Source of the DNA: a bacterium
GTDB lineage: Bacteria; Bacillota; Clostridia; Oscillospirales; Acutalibacteraceae
NCBI GenBank assembly: GCA_020625635.1
Contig: JAHLBL010000017.1
Coordinates: 1-14,428 of the forward strand
Direction: 5' to 3'
Length of the DNA stretch: 14,428 nt
Each line of letters starts with the position of its first letter. Position 1 is the first letter of the stretch. The notes beneath the pieces were generated by a model that worked only from the letters and a program-made list of their open reading frames with translations, did no database searches and had not been told where the DNA came from. This document shows positions 1 to 7,308 of the stretch, in pieces. Both the position numbers and the translations under genes were made by a program.

Positions 1-2
1 TG

Positions 3-92
3 ATTGATATACTCTCCGCCCCCGAATTTGTCGACGGTTCATACACCACCGACTTTATGGCGGCTTTTGAAGAAAGAAAAAACAAGAGGTAG
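3..92 (+). CDS. accC: Biotin carboxylase subunit of acetyl-CoA carboxylase, C-terminal end only
   Basis: The open frame entering from the left edge encodes about 29 residues ending in NKR and a TAG stop at 90-92. The piece has the pattern of the biotin carboxylase C-terminus: an Ile-Leu, a small spacer, then F-V-D-G-S-Y-T-T-D-F, matching the family's closing FxxGxxxTxF element. AccC carboxylates the biotin on AccB with ATP and bicarbonate. The next gene, accD, starts 4 bases after the stop, which supports an accC-accD-accA operon as in many Firmicutes fatty-acid clusters. Only the tail is visible, so the call rests on this short match plus context. Confidence 0.8.
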   Translation: MDILSAPEFVDGSYTTDFMAAFEERKNKR

Positions 93-96
93 TTAA

Positions 97-963
97 ATGG
101 ATTTATTTACATTTATAAAACCTAAGAACGAGCTTGAAAACAGCGAGGACACCAACGACAATACCCCTTTTGTGCCCGATGAAATGTGGTCGAAGTGCCC
201 GTCCTGCGGTACTCTGCTCCTCACGACAGATATCGAGGAGAACCTGCGCGTATGCTCAAAGTGCAACCATCACTTCCGTATGGGCGCGCGAGAGCGTATC
301 GAGGTGACCGCCGACCGCGACAGCTTCAGGGAAATGGACGCGGATTTCGAGAGCACCAATATCCTCGACTTCCCCGACTACGACGCTAAGCTCGAGAAAA
401 GCAGAAAGAAAAGCGGCGAGCGCGAGTCCGTGATCTGCGGAGAATGTACGATCGACGGGCTCAGAACCGTTATCGTCAGTATGAACGCGGAGTTTATGAT
501 GGGCTCTATGGGTACTGTCACGGGCGATAAAATCACACGCGCGTTCGAGTACGCTACAGAGAACCGTCTGCCGATCATCGTGTTTACGGTTTCGGGAGGC
601 GCGAGAATGCAGGAGGGTATCCTCTCGCTTATGCAGATGGCTAAGACCTCGGGCGCTGTAAAGATGCACAGCGACGCGGGACTGCTCTATATAACCGTTC
701 TCACCGACCCGACCTCGGGCGGCGTTACGGCGTCTTTCGCTATGGAGGGCGATATCATACTCGCTGAGCCAAAGGCGCTCATAGCCTTTGCGGGACCGCG
801 CGTTATCGAGCAGACTATCCGCCAGAAGCTGCCCCGCGACTTCCAGACGGCTGAGTTTGTACAGGAAAAGGGCTTTGTCGATAAGGTTGTCGACAGACGC
901 TACCTGCGCAAAACCCTCAGCGACCTTTTGAAAATCCACAATCGTCAGGAGGCTGAAGAATGA
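97..963 (+). CDS. accD: Acetyl-CoA carboxylase carboxyltransferase subunit beta
   Basis: This 288-residue protein has the normal length for AccD. It carries the N-terminal four-cysteine zinc ribbon (C34, C37, C53, C56) that is diagnostic of the beta subunit. The crotonase-like carboxyltransferase core follows, with SGGARMQEG at about 166-174 and TDPTSGGVTASFA at about 203-215. With AccA it moves the carboxyl group from carboxybiotin to acetyl-CoA, giving malonyl-CoA in the cytoplasm. The ATG at 97 is preceded by AAGAGG at 84-89, seven bases upstream. Its stop overlaps the accA start (ATGA at 960-963), so translation of the two subunits is probably coupled. Confidence 0.97.
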   Translation: MDLFTFIKPKNELENSEDTNDNTPFVPDEMWSKCPSCGTLLLTTDIEENLRVCSKCNHHFRMGARERIEVTADRDSFREMDADFESTNILDFPDYDAKLEKSRKKSGERESVICGECTIDGLRTVIVSMNAEFMMGSMGTVTGDKITRAFEYATENRLPIIVFTVSGGARMQEGILSLMQMAKTSGAVKMHSDAGLLYITVLTDPTSGGVTASFAMEGDIILAEPKALIAFAGPRVIEQTIRQKLPRDFQTAEFVQEKGFVDKVVDRRYLRKTLSDLLKIHNRQEAEE

Positions 964-1739
964 GCGCGTTTGATAAGGTTGCTGCCGCGCGCAGCACGGA
1001 TAAGCTTACATCGGTTGATTACATCAACGCCCTTTTCGGCGACTCGTTTATCGAGCTTCACGGCGACAGAAACTACGCGGACGACAAGGCTGTTGTCGGT
1101 GGCGTAGGAATGCTGGGCGATATGCCCGTTACCGTTATCGGTCTTGAGAAGGGACGCAATACAAAGGAGCGTATGGAGCGCAATTTCGGCGCGGCTCACC
1201 CCGAGGGCTACCGAAAGGCTCTGCGCCTTATGAAACAGGCGGAGAAGTTCCACCGCCCGATTCTCACATTCGTCGACACGAGCGGCGCGTTCTGCGGAAT
1301 CGGCGCCGAGGAGCGCGGTCAGGGACACGCTATCGCCACCAATCTTATGGAGATGATGGCGCTGAAAACTCCCGTGCTCGCGATTTTTATCGGTGAAGGC
1401 GGCAGTGGCGGAGCGATCGCGCTTGCCGTTGCGGACGAGGTCTGGATGATGGAGGACGCGGTTTACTCCGTAATCTCTCCCGAGGGCTGCGCGAGCATTC
1501 TATGGAAAGACAGCTCACGCGCGGCTGAGGCGGCTGAGTGTCTTAAAATGACGGCGAAGGATCTGTTTGACCTCGGCGTTGTCGAGCGTATCCTGCGCAC
1601 GCCTACCGCGGACGACCGAAAGATGTTCGAGAGCCTTAAGCTGCTTATCTGCCGTACCTTTGAGAAGAACCTCGCCGTGCCAGGATACCGTCTGGCGCAG
1701 CTGAGATACAACCGCTTCCGCAAAATCGGCAGACAGTAA
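960..1739 (+). CDS. accA: Acetyl-CoA carboxylase carboxyltransferase subunit alpha
   Basis: This 259-residue protein is the short Firmicutes form of AccA, lacking most of the N-terminal helical region of the roughly 320-residue E. coli protein. Core motifs are clear: FVDTSGAFCGIGAEERGQG at about 104-122, IGEGGSGGAIALAVAD at about 144-159 and VISPEGCASILWKD at about 171-184. It pairs with AccD to form the carboxyltransferase. The start overlaps the accD stop by four bases and has a perfect AGGAGG at 947-952. A terminator-like hairpin follows about 20 bases after the stop. The classic DTPGAYPG segment reads DTSGAFCG here, a conservative variation that should not abolish function. Confidence 0.97.
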   Translation: MSAFDKVAAARSTDKLTSVDYINALFGDSFIELHGDRNYADDKAVVGGVGMLGDMPVTVIGLEKGRNTKERMERNFGAAHPEGYRKALRLMKQAEKFHRPILTFVDTSGAFCGIGAEERGQGHAIATNLMEMMALKTPVLAIFIGEGGSGGAIALAVADEVWMMEDAVYSVISPEGCASILWKDSSRAAEAAECLKMTAKDLFDLGVVERILRTPTADDRKMFESLKLLICRTFEKNLAVPGYRLAQLRYNRFRKIGRQ

Positions 1740-1759
1740 TAATAAACCGTATAAATAAT

Positions 1760-1796
1760 ATCACCCCGCCTATACTATAGGCGAGGTGATTTTTTG
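1760..1796 (+). terminator. Terminator-like hairpin after accA whose 3' arm carries the next gene's SD
   Basis: ATCACC at 1760-1765 pairs with GGTGAT at 1785-1790, and CGCC at 1767-1770 pairs with GGCG at 1780-1783, with one internal mismatch (C1766/A1784). A run of T's at 1790-1795 follows, as in an intrinsic terminator. The 3' arm GAGGTGAT (1783-1790) is also an excellent Shine-Dalgarno sequence for the small ORF that begins in the T run, so the element may act on both transcription and translation. On the minus strand the trailing sequence is only weakly T-rich. Confidence 0.75.
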
Positions 1797-1982
1797 TTGT
1801 ATGATGATAAGATTTCAAAGGAATTTGAGCACGCGCTGACGCATAATTTCTGCGCGATGAAGTACGTCAGCACATTGTCCGACAGCGCCAAGCGCAGGCT
1901 GATGGCAAAGGCGGGCAACCTCAGAACTACGGACGAGATTCATTCGTTTGTATCAAAGCTTGCCGACAAGGCGGCGTGGTAG
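1794..1982 (+). CDS. Small conserved-looking hypothetical protein (62 aa)
   Basis: The ORF begins with TTG at 1794 (TTG at 1797 is the alternative) because GAGGTGAT at 1783-1790 is a strong ribosome binding site at suitable spacing. No in-frame ATG occurs before codon 22. The product is a soluble, charged, helix-prone 62-residue protein with no membrane segment or known motif, rich in Lys, Ala and Ser. Third codon positions are G/C rich as in accA, which supports real coding. It may be expressed by readthrough of the acc operon. Its last 56 bases overlap the 3' end of the opposing DUF1275 gene. I do not recognise the family and assign no function. Confidence 0.62.
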   Translation: MLYDDKISKEFEHALTHNFCAMKYVSTLSDSAKRRLMAKAGNLRTTDEIHSFVSKLADKAAW

Positions 1983-2724
1983 GCTCCTCGTCGTGTACCT
2001 TCAGCGTCATAATGACAGCCGCGCTGATAAGCGGGAGGATTCCGACGAGCAGGCTGTACCTGTCGAGAAAAGCTCCGCACAGGCACACGAGCGCGACTCC
2101 GAGGTGGAACCAGAGCAGCGTAAAGCCGAACACGCGGGCTTTTACTTTCATATCGGCTTCCCTGTAGATAAGGTATCTCAGCGACGACACAACGAACTGT
2201 CTGTAGTTGTTTGTCGAGAATATCGATGCGCTGACATAGCCCTCAATCCTGTCGAACTGCGTCCACTGGTAGGACATAGCGAAGAAGATGGGGTAGAGGG
2301 TTATTATCGGCGCTGTGCCGACGGGCATAAACGAGATTATCAGCATACATACGGCGCTGATAATGAGGCTCAGGATCTCGGCGCGGGCTTTACCGAATCT
2401 CGGTACGACCACCGACAGCGCGAGTCCAGCCGTATACAGCAGGGCGCCGAGCAGTCGAAGGCACAGTGTTCGGAAATCTCCCTCAAAAATGCTTCCCGCG
2501 ATCGCGATAAGATTCAATGTCTGGGCGTTTCCGAAAATCTCGCCCAGCATACATACCGCGAAGCCTCCGAAAACTCCGCCGACCATCGACATATTGTAAT
2601 GCAACGCGTTTTCTTTTTTTACTTTATAGTAAACTTCATGATCCCGCCGTTTTGCGCTGTTATTGCTATTAACACAGTCGTTAGAGGCGGGAGAGAGCGC
2701 ACATCGGCGCTTTTTAATATTCAT
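1927..2724 (-). CDS. DUF1275 (YoaK-like) integral membrane protein
   Basis: This 265-residue protein has about 40 polar N-terminal residues and then about six hydrophobic segments, at roughly 47-66, 88-108, 114-133, 138-150, 198-218 and 225-241. The arrangement fits DUF1275/YoaK: a first helix ending near a Q-T-x-N motif (here NAQTLNLIAIAG, 66-77) and a mid-protein repeat of it (STNNYRQFVV, 170-179) after YPIFFAMSYQWTQF. The family's usual TGN signature is altered in both copies (TLN and TNN), so it is a divergent member. The biochemical role of the family is unknown. The start at 2724 fits a promoter 28 bases upstream and an AAAGGG-like ribosome binding site. It converges on, and overlaps, the small plus-strand gene. 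Confidence 0.8.
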   Translation of the reverse strand: MNIKKRRCALSPASNDCVNSNNSAKRRDHEVYYKVKKENALHYNMSMVGGVFGGFAVCMLGEIFGNAQTLNLIAIAGSIFEGDFRTLCLRLLGALLYTAGLALSVVVPRFGKARAEILSLIISAVCMLIISFMPVGTAPIITLYPIFFAMSYQWTQFDRIEGYVSASIFSTNNYRQFVVSSLRYLIYREADMKVKARVFGFTLLWFHLGVALVCLCGAFLDRYSLLVGILPLISAAVIMTLKVHDEEPTTPPCRQALIQTNESRP

Positions 2725-2751
2725 AGGCTCGTTTCCCTTTCACTGATTGGT

Positions 2752-2780
2752 ATTATAGTACTTTGAGCCTGTAAATTCAA
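2752..2780 (-). promoter_or_regulatory. Sigma-A-type promoter of the DUF1275 gene
   Basis: Read on the minus strand, TTGAAT (2775-2780) and TATAAT (2752-2757) are separated by exactly 17 bases. Transcription would start near 2745, giving a leader of about 20 bases before the ATG at 2724. Confidence 0.75.
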
Positions 2781-2907
2781 TCTTTAATTCTATATTGGAA
2801 TTAATTTTGGGAATTTCCATTATTTGTACATTTTTTATGTTTAAGTTGATTTTTATGTAGTAAAAAAAGCTCAGGCATATATCCTGCCCGTACATCAAAA
2901 CATATAA

Positions 2908-2944
2908 AAGGCACACAACCGTAGTCAATTCGGTTATGTGCCTT
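2908..2944 (-). terminator. Intrinsic terminator of the mreB-like gene
   Basis: A 14-bp stem (2908-2921 with 2931-2944) has one mismatched position and a 9-base loop. Read on minus it is followed by TTTTATATGTTTT. It lies 20 bases past the stop of the mreB-like gene. The AT-rich 130 bases between it and the DUF1275 promoter show nothing else I can support. Confidence 0.8.
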
Positions 2945-2964
2945 CTTGATTTTGTCAGGTTTTA

Positions 2965-3981
2965 TCAGTACGCCGCCATAAGCGGGTTGATCTCCGCGCC
3001 CGTGGATTTTTCGACCTCGCTGATATAGGCGATAGCCTCGCCGCAGCCGTTTATTACGCAGTCCTCGGGGGTTTCCGCGACTGTGACGGCTATGTCGGTG
3101 TTGTCGGCAATGAGCTGAGCGAAGCCTTTGATTTTTGACAGTCCGCCCGTAAGGGTGATTCCGTCAGTATATACGTCGCCCACAAGCTCGGGCGGTGTGG
3201 CTTCGAGCACGTCCTTGATTGCCGCGACGATCTCCATTCCCGTTTCCAAAATAACCTCGGAGATCTCGGTCTGTGTAACGTCAACGTAGCGCGGCAGTCC
3301 GCCGAGAGCGTCGCGTCCCTTTACGCGGAAGGTGATCTCATCGTCGGGGTCAACGAGACAGCCGATAGCTTTCTTGCATCTTTCGGCCATCGGGTTGCCG
3401 ATAATGAGGGAGTATTTCTGCTTCATATACTTGACGATTTCGTCGTCCATTTTATTGCCGCCGATTTTGATGGTCTTGCTGACGGAGATACCTCCGAGCG
3501 AGAGCACGCCGATGTTTGTCGTGCCCGCGCCTATGTCGGCGACCATAACGCCGTGGGGTCCCATTATGTCGATTCCCGCGCCCATAGCCGCGACCTTGGT
3601 GTCCTCGATCAGATACACCCTGCGCACGCCGAAGCTGCTTATCGCGTTAACTACGGCTCTTTTCTCGACCTCGGTGATTTCCCCGGGGATACCCGCGACA
3701 ACACGGGGCATAACGATCCTGCTGGTGCAGATATGCTTTAAGAGGATATTGACCATATCCTCAATCAAAAACGACTGAGCAATAACGCCGCCCGCGAGCG
3801 GGAACTCAGCGCTTATGCTGTCGGGAGTCTTTCCGAGCATAGCGTACGCCTCGTCGCCGACAGCGATGATCTTGTTCTGGGCAACACTGTAGGCGGCAAC
3901 GGACGCCTCGTCGAGCACCTTGCCTTTTTTATCAATATAGAGCCTTGTGCGGCTTGTTCCCAAATCAATTGCAATATCCAT
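2965..3981 (-). CDS. mreB: MreB/Mbl-family actin-like cell shape protein (divergent paralogue)
   Basis: This 338-residue protein is the standard MreB length and carries the actin-fold ATPase landmarks: phosphate-1 DLGTSRTRLY (6-15), DIGAGTTNIGVLS (149-161) as phosphate-2, and the adenosine motif LTGGLSKIKG (277-286). The MreB-typical GIPGEITEVEKRAV lies near 98-110. MreB polymers guide the elongasome under the membrane. Three signatures deviate: canonical IEEPxAAAIG reads IEDTKVAAMG (125-134), DIGGGTTD/E reads DIGAGTTN, and TGGG reads TGGL. No mreC, mreD or rodA is adjacent, so this is probably an extra paralogue (Mbl/MreBH type) rather than the housekeeping copy. It has its own promoter 48 bases upstream and a terminator downstream. 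The start has a G-rich site (GGGG) about 9 bases upstream. Confidence 0.88.
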   Translation of the reverse strand: MDIAIDLGTSRTRLYIDKKGKVLDEASVAAYSVAQNKIIAVGDEAYAMLGKTPDSISAEFPLAGGVIAQSFLIEDMVNILLKHICTSRIVMPRVVAGIPGEITEVEKRAVVNAISSFGVRRVYLIEDTKVAAMGAGIDIMGPHGVMVADIGAGTTNIGVLSLGGISVSKTIKIGGNKMDDEIVKYMKQKYSLIIGNPMAERCKKAIGCLVDPDDEITFRVKGRDALGGLPRYVDVTQTEISEVILETGMEIVAAIKDVLEATPPELVGDVYTDGITLTGGLSKIKGFAQLIADNTDIAVTVAETPEDCVINGCGEAIAYISEVEKSTGAEINPLMAAY

Positions 3982-4028
3982 AATCCAACCCCGTTTCTGT
4001 ATGTATTTCCATAATCTTCCTTGAGTTC

Positions 4029-4057
4029 ATTATATTCTATACCGAACGATTTTTCAA
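4029..4057 (-). promoter_or_regulatory. Sigma-A-type promoter of the mreB-like gene
   Basis: On the minus strand TTGAAA (4052-4057) and a perfect TATAAT (4029-4034) are 17 bases apart, just past the comF stop at 4067. The start would be near 4022, giving a leader of about 41 bases. The mreB-like gene can therefore be expressed independently of recD2-comF, although no terminator separates them. Confidence 0.78.
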
Positions 4058-4066
4058 GGACTATTT

Positions 4067-4717
4067 TCACTGATCGTTTTTCGCGCAGAGCGTGGCGCAG
4101 TGAATTAGTGCGGGATGCTTTTTCTGCAGTACCTTACAGCATTCCCCGAGCGTGTAGCCCGTCGTGAGGATGTCGTCGATAATGAGTATTTTTCTGCCTC
4201 TGACCTTCTCCGCGTTGATCACCTTATACGCGCCCTTTACGTTGTCGCGGCGTTCGGCGATAGAGGCGCACTTGTGCTGTTCGAGGTTTTCCCTGACCTT
4301 TTCGAGCAGATCCTCGTACGGCGCTCCGAGCAGCAGCGCGCACTCACGGGCGAGAAGCTCGGACTGGTTGTAGTGGCGCTTTTTCCGCTTTTTCGGGTGC
4401 ATAGGTACGCAGGTGACGACATCATACCGCTGGCCGTTGTTCAGGTTGATGACCGCCTCGCAGATCTTAACCGCGAGCTTCGGCGCGTAGCTTATTTTGC
4501 CGCTGAATTTCAGCCGCTTAACAGCCGTAGAGAATATGCCCTTATAAAAGAACGGCGAGAAGCACGGGTAACCGCCCTTCGCGAAGTTCAGCCAGCTTTC
4601 CTCGGGGAAAACCTTGCGGCAGGTATCGCACGCGATTTTTCCGCTTTCTATGACCGTGTTGCAGTACGGGCACCTGTCGGGAAAGAACAGCTTTACGAAT
4701 CGGTTCTTAACTATCAT
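4067..4717 (-). CDS. comF: ComF family phosphoribosyltransferase-like protein
   Basis: This 216-residue protein has the ComF layout: an N-terminal double zinc ribbon with C16, C19, C30 and C33, a central RHYNQSELLA (114-123) matching the family's R-x-NQ-x-x-LA signature, and a type I phosphoribosyltransferase PRPP loop ILIIDDILTTGYTL (177-190). In competent bacteria ComF assists uptake or processing of single-stranded DNA; in non-competent Clostridia the role is less clear. It overlaps the 3' end of recD2 by 11 bases and has GGGAG seven bases before its ATG, so it is very likely translated from the recD2 mRNA. The pairing with a RecD2 helicase supports a DNA-processing role. Confidence 0.93.
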   Translation of the reverse strand: MIVKNRFVKLFFPDRCPYCNTVIESGKIACDTCRKVFPEESWLNFAKGGYPCFSPFFYKGIFSTAVKRLKFSGKISYAPKLAVKICEAVINLNNGQRYDVVTCVPMHPKKRKKRHYNQSELLARECALLLGAPYEDLLEKVRENLEQHKCASIAERRDNVKGAYKVINAEKVRGRKILIIDDILTTGYTLGECCKVLQKKHPALIHCATLCAKNDQ

Positions 4718-6917
4718 TTTCGGTCTCCCACAGGAAATATTTCAGTCCGCTGTAGCGCTTGTTCTTGCGGTCGTTGCCGACCATACGCTCCACAACGCTC
4801 TCGCTGCCGACGATGATGAGCAGCTTTTTCGCTCTCGTTACGGCGGTGTAGAGCAGGTTGCGGTACATCAGCATAGGTGCTCCCCTGAACAGCGGCATAA
4901 CGACCGCCTCGAACTCGTTGCCCTGACTTTTGTGGACCGTTGTGGCGTAGGCGAGGTCGAGCTCCGCGGCAAAGTCGAAGTCCAGCGAAGCGACCTTGTC
5001 GTCAAAGCGGATTTTTATTATTCTCGATTTTTTCTGTATACTTTCTATTATTCCGATTTCGCCGTTAAAAATACCCGAGCCCGTCTCTCCGTCGTCCTTT
5101 ACCCAGAGCAGATCGTAGTTGTTGCGCGTCTGCATAACCTTGTCGCCCTCGCGGAAAACGCGTTTTCCGACGGACATTTCGTTTTTGCCGTCCGCTTTCG
5201 GGTTGACTGCCTGCTGGAGCGTCTTGTTGAGCTCGTTTACGCCGAGCTCGCCCTTGCGCGCGGGGGAGAGGATCTGGATGTCCTTCAGTATATCGTAGCC
5301 GTAAGCGCGCGGCAGACGGTTTCTGCACAGCTCGAGCACGGTTTTGTTGATGACCTCGCTGTTGTCGCAGCGCAGGAAAAAGAAATCCCTGTCCTTTACG
5401 TTCAGCTCGGGCATTTCGCCGTGCACGATCCTGTGAGCGTTCGTGACGATAAGGCTCTCCATCGACTGGCGGAAAATCTCGGTCAGCGCGACTACGGGGA
5501 TCATCTCACTGCTGACGAGGTCGTCGAGAATGTTTCCCGCTCCGACGGACGGGAGCTGGTGGCTGTCGCCCACGAGAATGAGCCTGCACCCGAGCGGAAG
5601 CGCGCGCATCACGCTCTCAAAGAGCTGAGCGTCCACCATACTGACCTCGTCGATAATAAGCGCGTCGCATTTTAGCATATTCTTTTCGTTTCGCTTGAAC
5701 TCGGGACGGTCGCTGCGGTTCCACGCGACCTCGAGCAGACGGTGGATCGTCTTTGCCTCGTCGCCCGTGACCTCGCTCATACGCTGAGCGGCTCTGCCTG
5801 TCGGGGCGCAGAGCATAACCGTCTGTCCCTTGTTTTTTAGTATTCTTATAATAGCGTTGAGGGTTGTCGTCTTTCCCGTTCCGGGACCGCCCGTCAGCAC
5901 GAGCAGACCGCGTGAGAGCGCCTGAGTAATTGCCTCCTTCTGGAGCTCGGCGTATTTTATCCCGTTATAATCCTCGATCGCCTTTATGTGTTCGTCAATG
6001 TCGGGAATCACCGCGGCGGGGAAGCGGAGCATCATCTTCAGCCTTGCCGCGATGTAGCTCTCGGTCCTGAACATATCGGTCTCGAATATGTACTCTCTGT
6101 TCGCGGTTTCGTAGCGGATAAGCGAGTTGTCGACTATCATTTCCTCGAGAACGCGCTCGCACACCGCGCTGTCGATTTGCAGGAAATTTTTTGTCGTTTC
6201 CGTCAGTTTGTCCTGCGGCAGACAGGTGTGACCGTTGGAGCGGTTGTGCCTCAGCACGAACGCAAGTCCCGCCCTTACGCGGATTTTCTCGTTCGGCTCT
6301 CTGCCCTGCTTTATAGCGATTTTGTCCGCCTTCTCGAAGCCAATCCCGAAGTCCTCGCCGACAAGAGAATAGGGATTGCGCTTTATTTCCTCGATGGAGT
6401 GCGAGCCGAAGGACTTGTAGATCCTTACGGCGCTCGCGGGTGAAATATCGTATTCCGCGAGGTAGAGCATAAGCTCTCTTATGCCCGAGTTCTCCCTGAG
6501 CTGACGGCTGATGTCCACGGCTTTCTTTAGGGAAATGCCCTTCAGCTTAGCCACGCGCTGAGGCTCGTTCTCGAGCGCTTCGAGCGTTTTTGAGCCGAAT
6601 TCACCGACGAGCAGCGCGGCTGTAGAGGGACCGATCCCCTTGATTGAGCCCGAGCTCAGATAGCTGAGTATTCCCGCGACGTCCTCGGGCATACTCTTTT
6701 CGTAGGCTGTGACCGAGAACTGCATACCGTAGCTCGCGTGCGGCTTGAACGCCCCGATAAGGCGCACGTTCTCCCCTGGATTTACGTCGGGCATGATCCC
6801 GACGGCGGTTGTTTCGTCCTCGTCATCGAGCTCGATAACCGTGTAGCCGTTGTCCTCGTTTCTGTATATAATTGTCCCTACCGTGCCTGTTAACTCAAGC
6901 ATTTCATAATTCTGCAT
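4707..6917 (-). CDS. recD2: ATP-dependent 5'-3' DNA helicase RecD2 (RecD-like, not RecBCD-bound)
   Basis: This 736-residue protein has the long N-terminal region typical of RecD2: an OB-like start, tandem helix-hairpin-helix motifs around 90-135 (SIKGIGPSTA, LKGISLKKA) and the GIGFEKADKIA element near 191-202. Superfamily 1 helicase motifs follow: Walker A LTGGPGTGKTTT (341-352), CAPTGRAAQRM (370-380), Walker B IIDEVSMVD (421-429), motif III GDSHQLPSVGAG (450-461), EIFRQS (480-485), motif V LAYATTVHKSQGNEFE (655-670) and motif VI YTAVTRAK (690-697). It unwinds DNA 5' to 3' and is linked to repair in bacteria lacking RecBC. ATG at 6917 is chosen; M6 is an alternative. It leads the recD2-comF operon and has a promoter of its own. 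Confidence 0.96.
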   Translation of the reverse strand: MQNYEMLELTGTVGTIIYRNEDNGYTVIELDDEDETTAVGIMPDVNPGENVRLIGAFKPHASYGMQFSVTAYEKSMPEDVAGILSYLSSGSIKGIGPSTAALLVGEFGSKTLEALENEPQRVAKLKGISLKKAVDISRQLRENSGIRELMLYLAEYDISPASAVRIYKSFGSHSIEEIKRNPYSLVGEDFGIGFEKADKIAIKQGREPNEKIRVRAGLAFVLRHNRSNGHTCLPQDKLTETTKNFLQIDSAVCERVLEEMIVDNSLIRYETANREYIFETDMFRTESYIAARLKMMLRFPAAVIPDIDEHIKAIEDYNGIKYAELQKEAITQALSRGLLVLTGGPGTGKTTTLNAIIRILKNKGQTVMLCAPTGRAAQRMSEVTGDEAKTIHRLLEVAWNRSDRPEFKRNEKNMLKCDALIIDEVSMVDAQLFESVMRALPLGCRLILVGDSHQLPSVGAGNILDDLVSSEMIPVVALTEIFRQSMESLIVTNAHRIVHGEMPELNVKDRDFFFLRCDNSEVINKTVLELCRNRLPRAYGYDILKDIQILSPARKGELGVNELNKTLQQAVNPKADGKNEMSVGKRVFREGDKVMQTRNNYDLLWVKDDGETGSGIFNGEIGIIESIQKKSRIIKIRFDDKVASLDFDFAAELDLAYATTVHKSQGNEFEAVVMPLFRGAPMLMYRNLLYTAVTRAKKLLIIVGSESVVERMVGNDRKNKRYSGLKYFLWETENDS

Positions 6918-6951
6918 TTTTGCGACTTCCCGTGAATAGTGATTACTCTTT

Positions 6952-6980
6952 ATTATACAATAACGGCGCCGATATTACAA
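6952..6980 (-). promoter_or_regulatory. Putative promoter of the recD2-comF operon
   Basis: On the minus strand TTGTAA (6975-6980) and TATAAT (6952-6957) are 17 bases apart, and the recD2 ATG lies 35 bases downstream of the -10. The -35 hexamer overlaps the last codons and stop of the upstream 109-residue gene, so both independent and co-transcription are possible. Confidence 0.6.
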
Positions 6981-7304
6981 CTCATTTATAATCGCCGTCA
7001 GCTCGGATTTGCGGCAGATTTTCATAAATCTGTACTCGCGGCAAACGAGCTCGCACACACGGCGCGTCTCTCTGTCCATTCCAGCGTCTACGCAGATGAC
7101 CCTGCTCCCGAAGCCCGACAGCTGCGCCTTTCGCGCGGCGCTTCTGAGAATGAACTCCGCGTCCTCGCAGTGTCCCGACATCGGCTCGAGCACAAGGATT
7201 CCGTCCCCGACTCCGCGCCACAGTCCGCCCGAGATCCTCATACACATCACGCATAAGCCCACGATTGCGAAGAATACCAGTATACATACAGCAAAGTAAT
7301 ACAT
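6975..7304 (-). CDS. Membrane-anchored hypothetical protein (109 aa)
   Basis: The protein has one N-terminal hydrophobic segment (about residues 3-21), then a short basic turn and a soluble domain of about 80 residues. That domain contains VLEPMSGHCEDAEFILRSAA (about 38-57) and a strand/helix pattern around SRVICVDAGMDRETRRVCELVCREY. It probably sits on the membrane with the domain in the cytoplasm, but orientation is not proven. A strong GAGGTGAG ribosome binding site precedes the ATG. It is upstream of recD2 on the same strand with no terminator between. The compact alpha/beta domain with conserved-looking Cys and His is suggestive, but I cannot name the family or function. Confidence 0.75.
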   Translation of the reverse strand: MYYFAVCILVFFAIVGLCVMCMRISGGLWRGVGDGILVLEPMSGHCEDAEFILRSAARKAQLSGFGSRVICVDAGMDRETRRVCELVCREYRFMKICRKSELTAIINEL

Positions 7305-7308
7305 AAAC

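Noticed and set aside
1948..2766. A 272-residue plus-strand ORF opposite DUF1275
   Set aside because: The opposite frame encodes a coherent membrane protein with promoter and ribosome site. This frame is highly polar, lacks family features, and is a mirror effect of GC-rich codon positions.
2740..2928. A 62-residue minus-strand ORF in the AT-rich gap
   Set aside because: It covers a terminator and the DUF1275 promoter, has no clear ribosome site, and its composition is that of AT-rich intergenic DNA.
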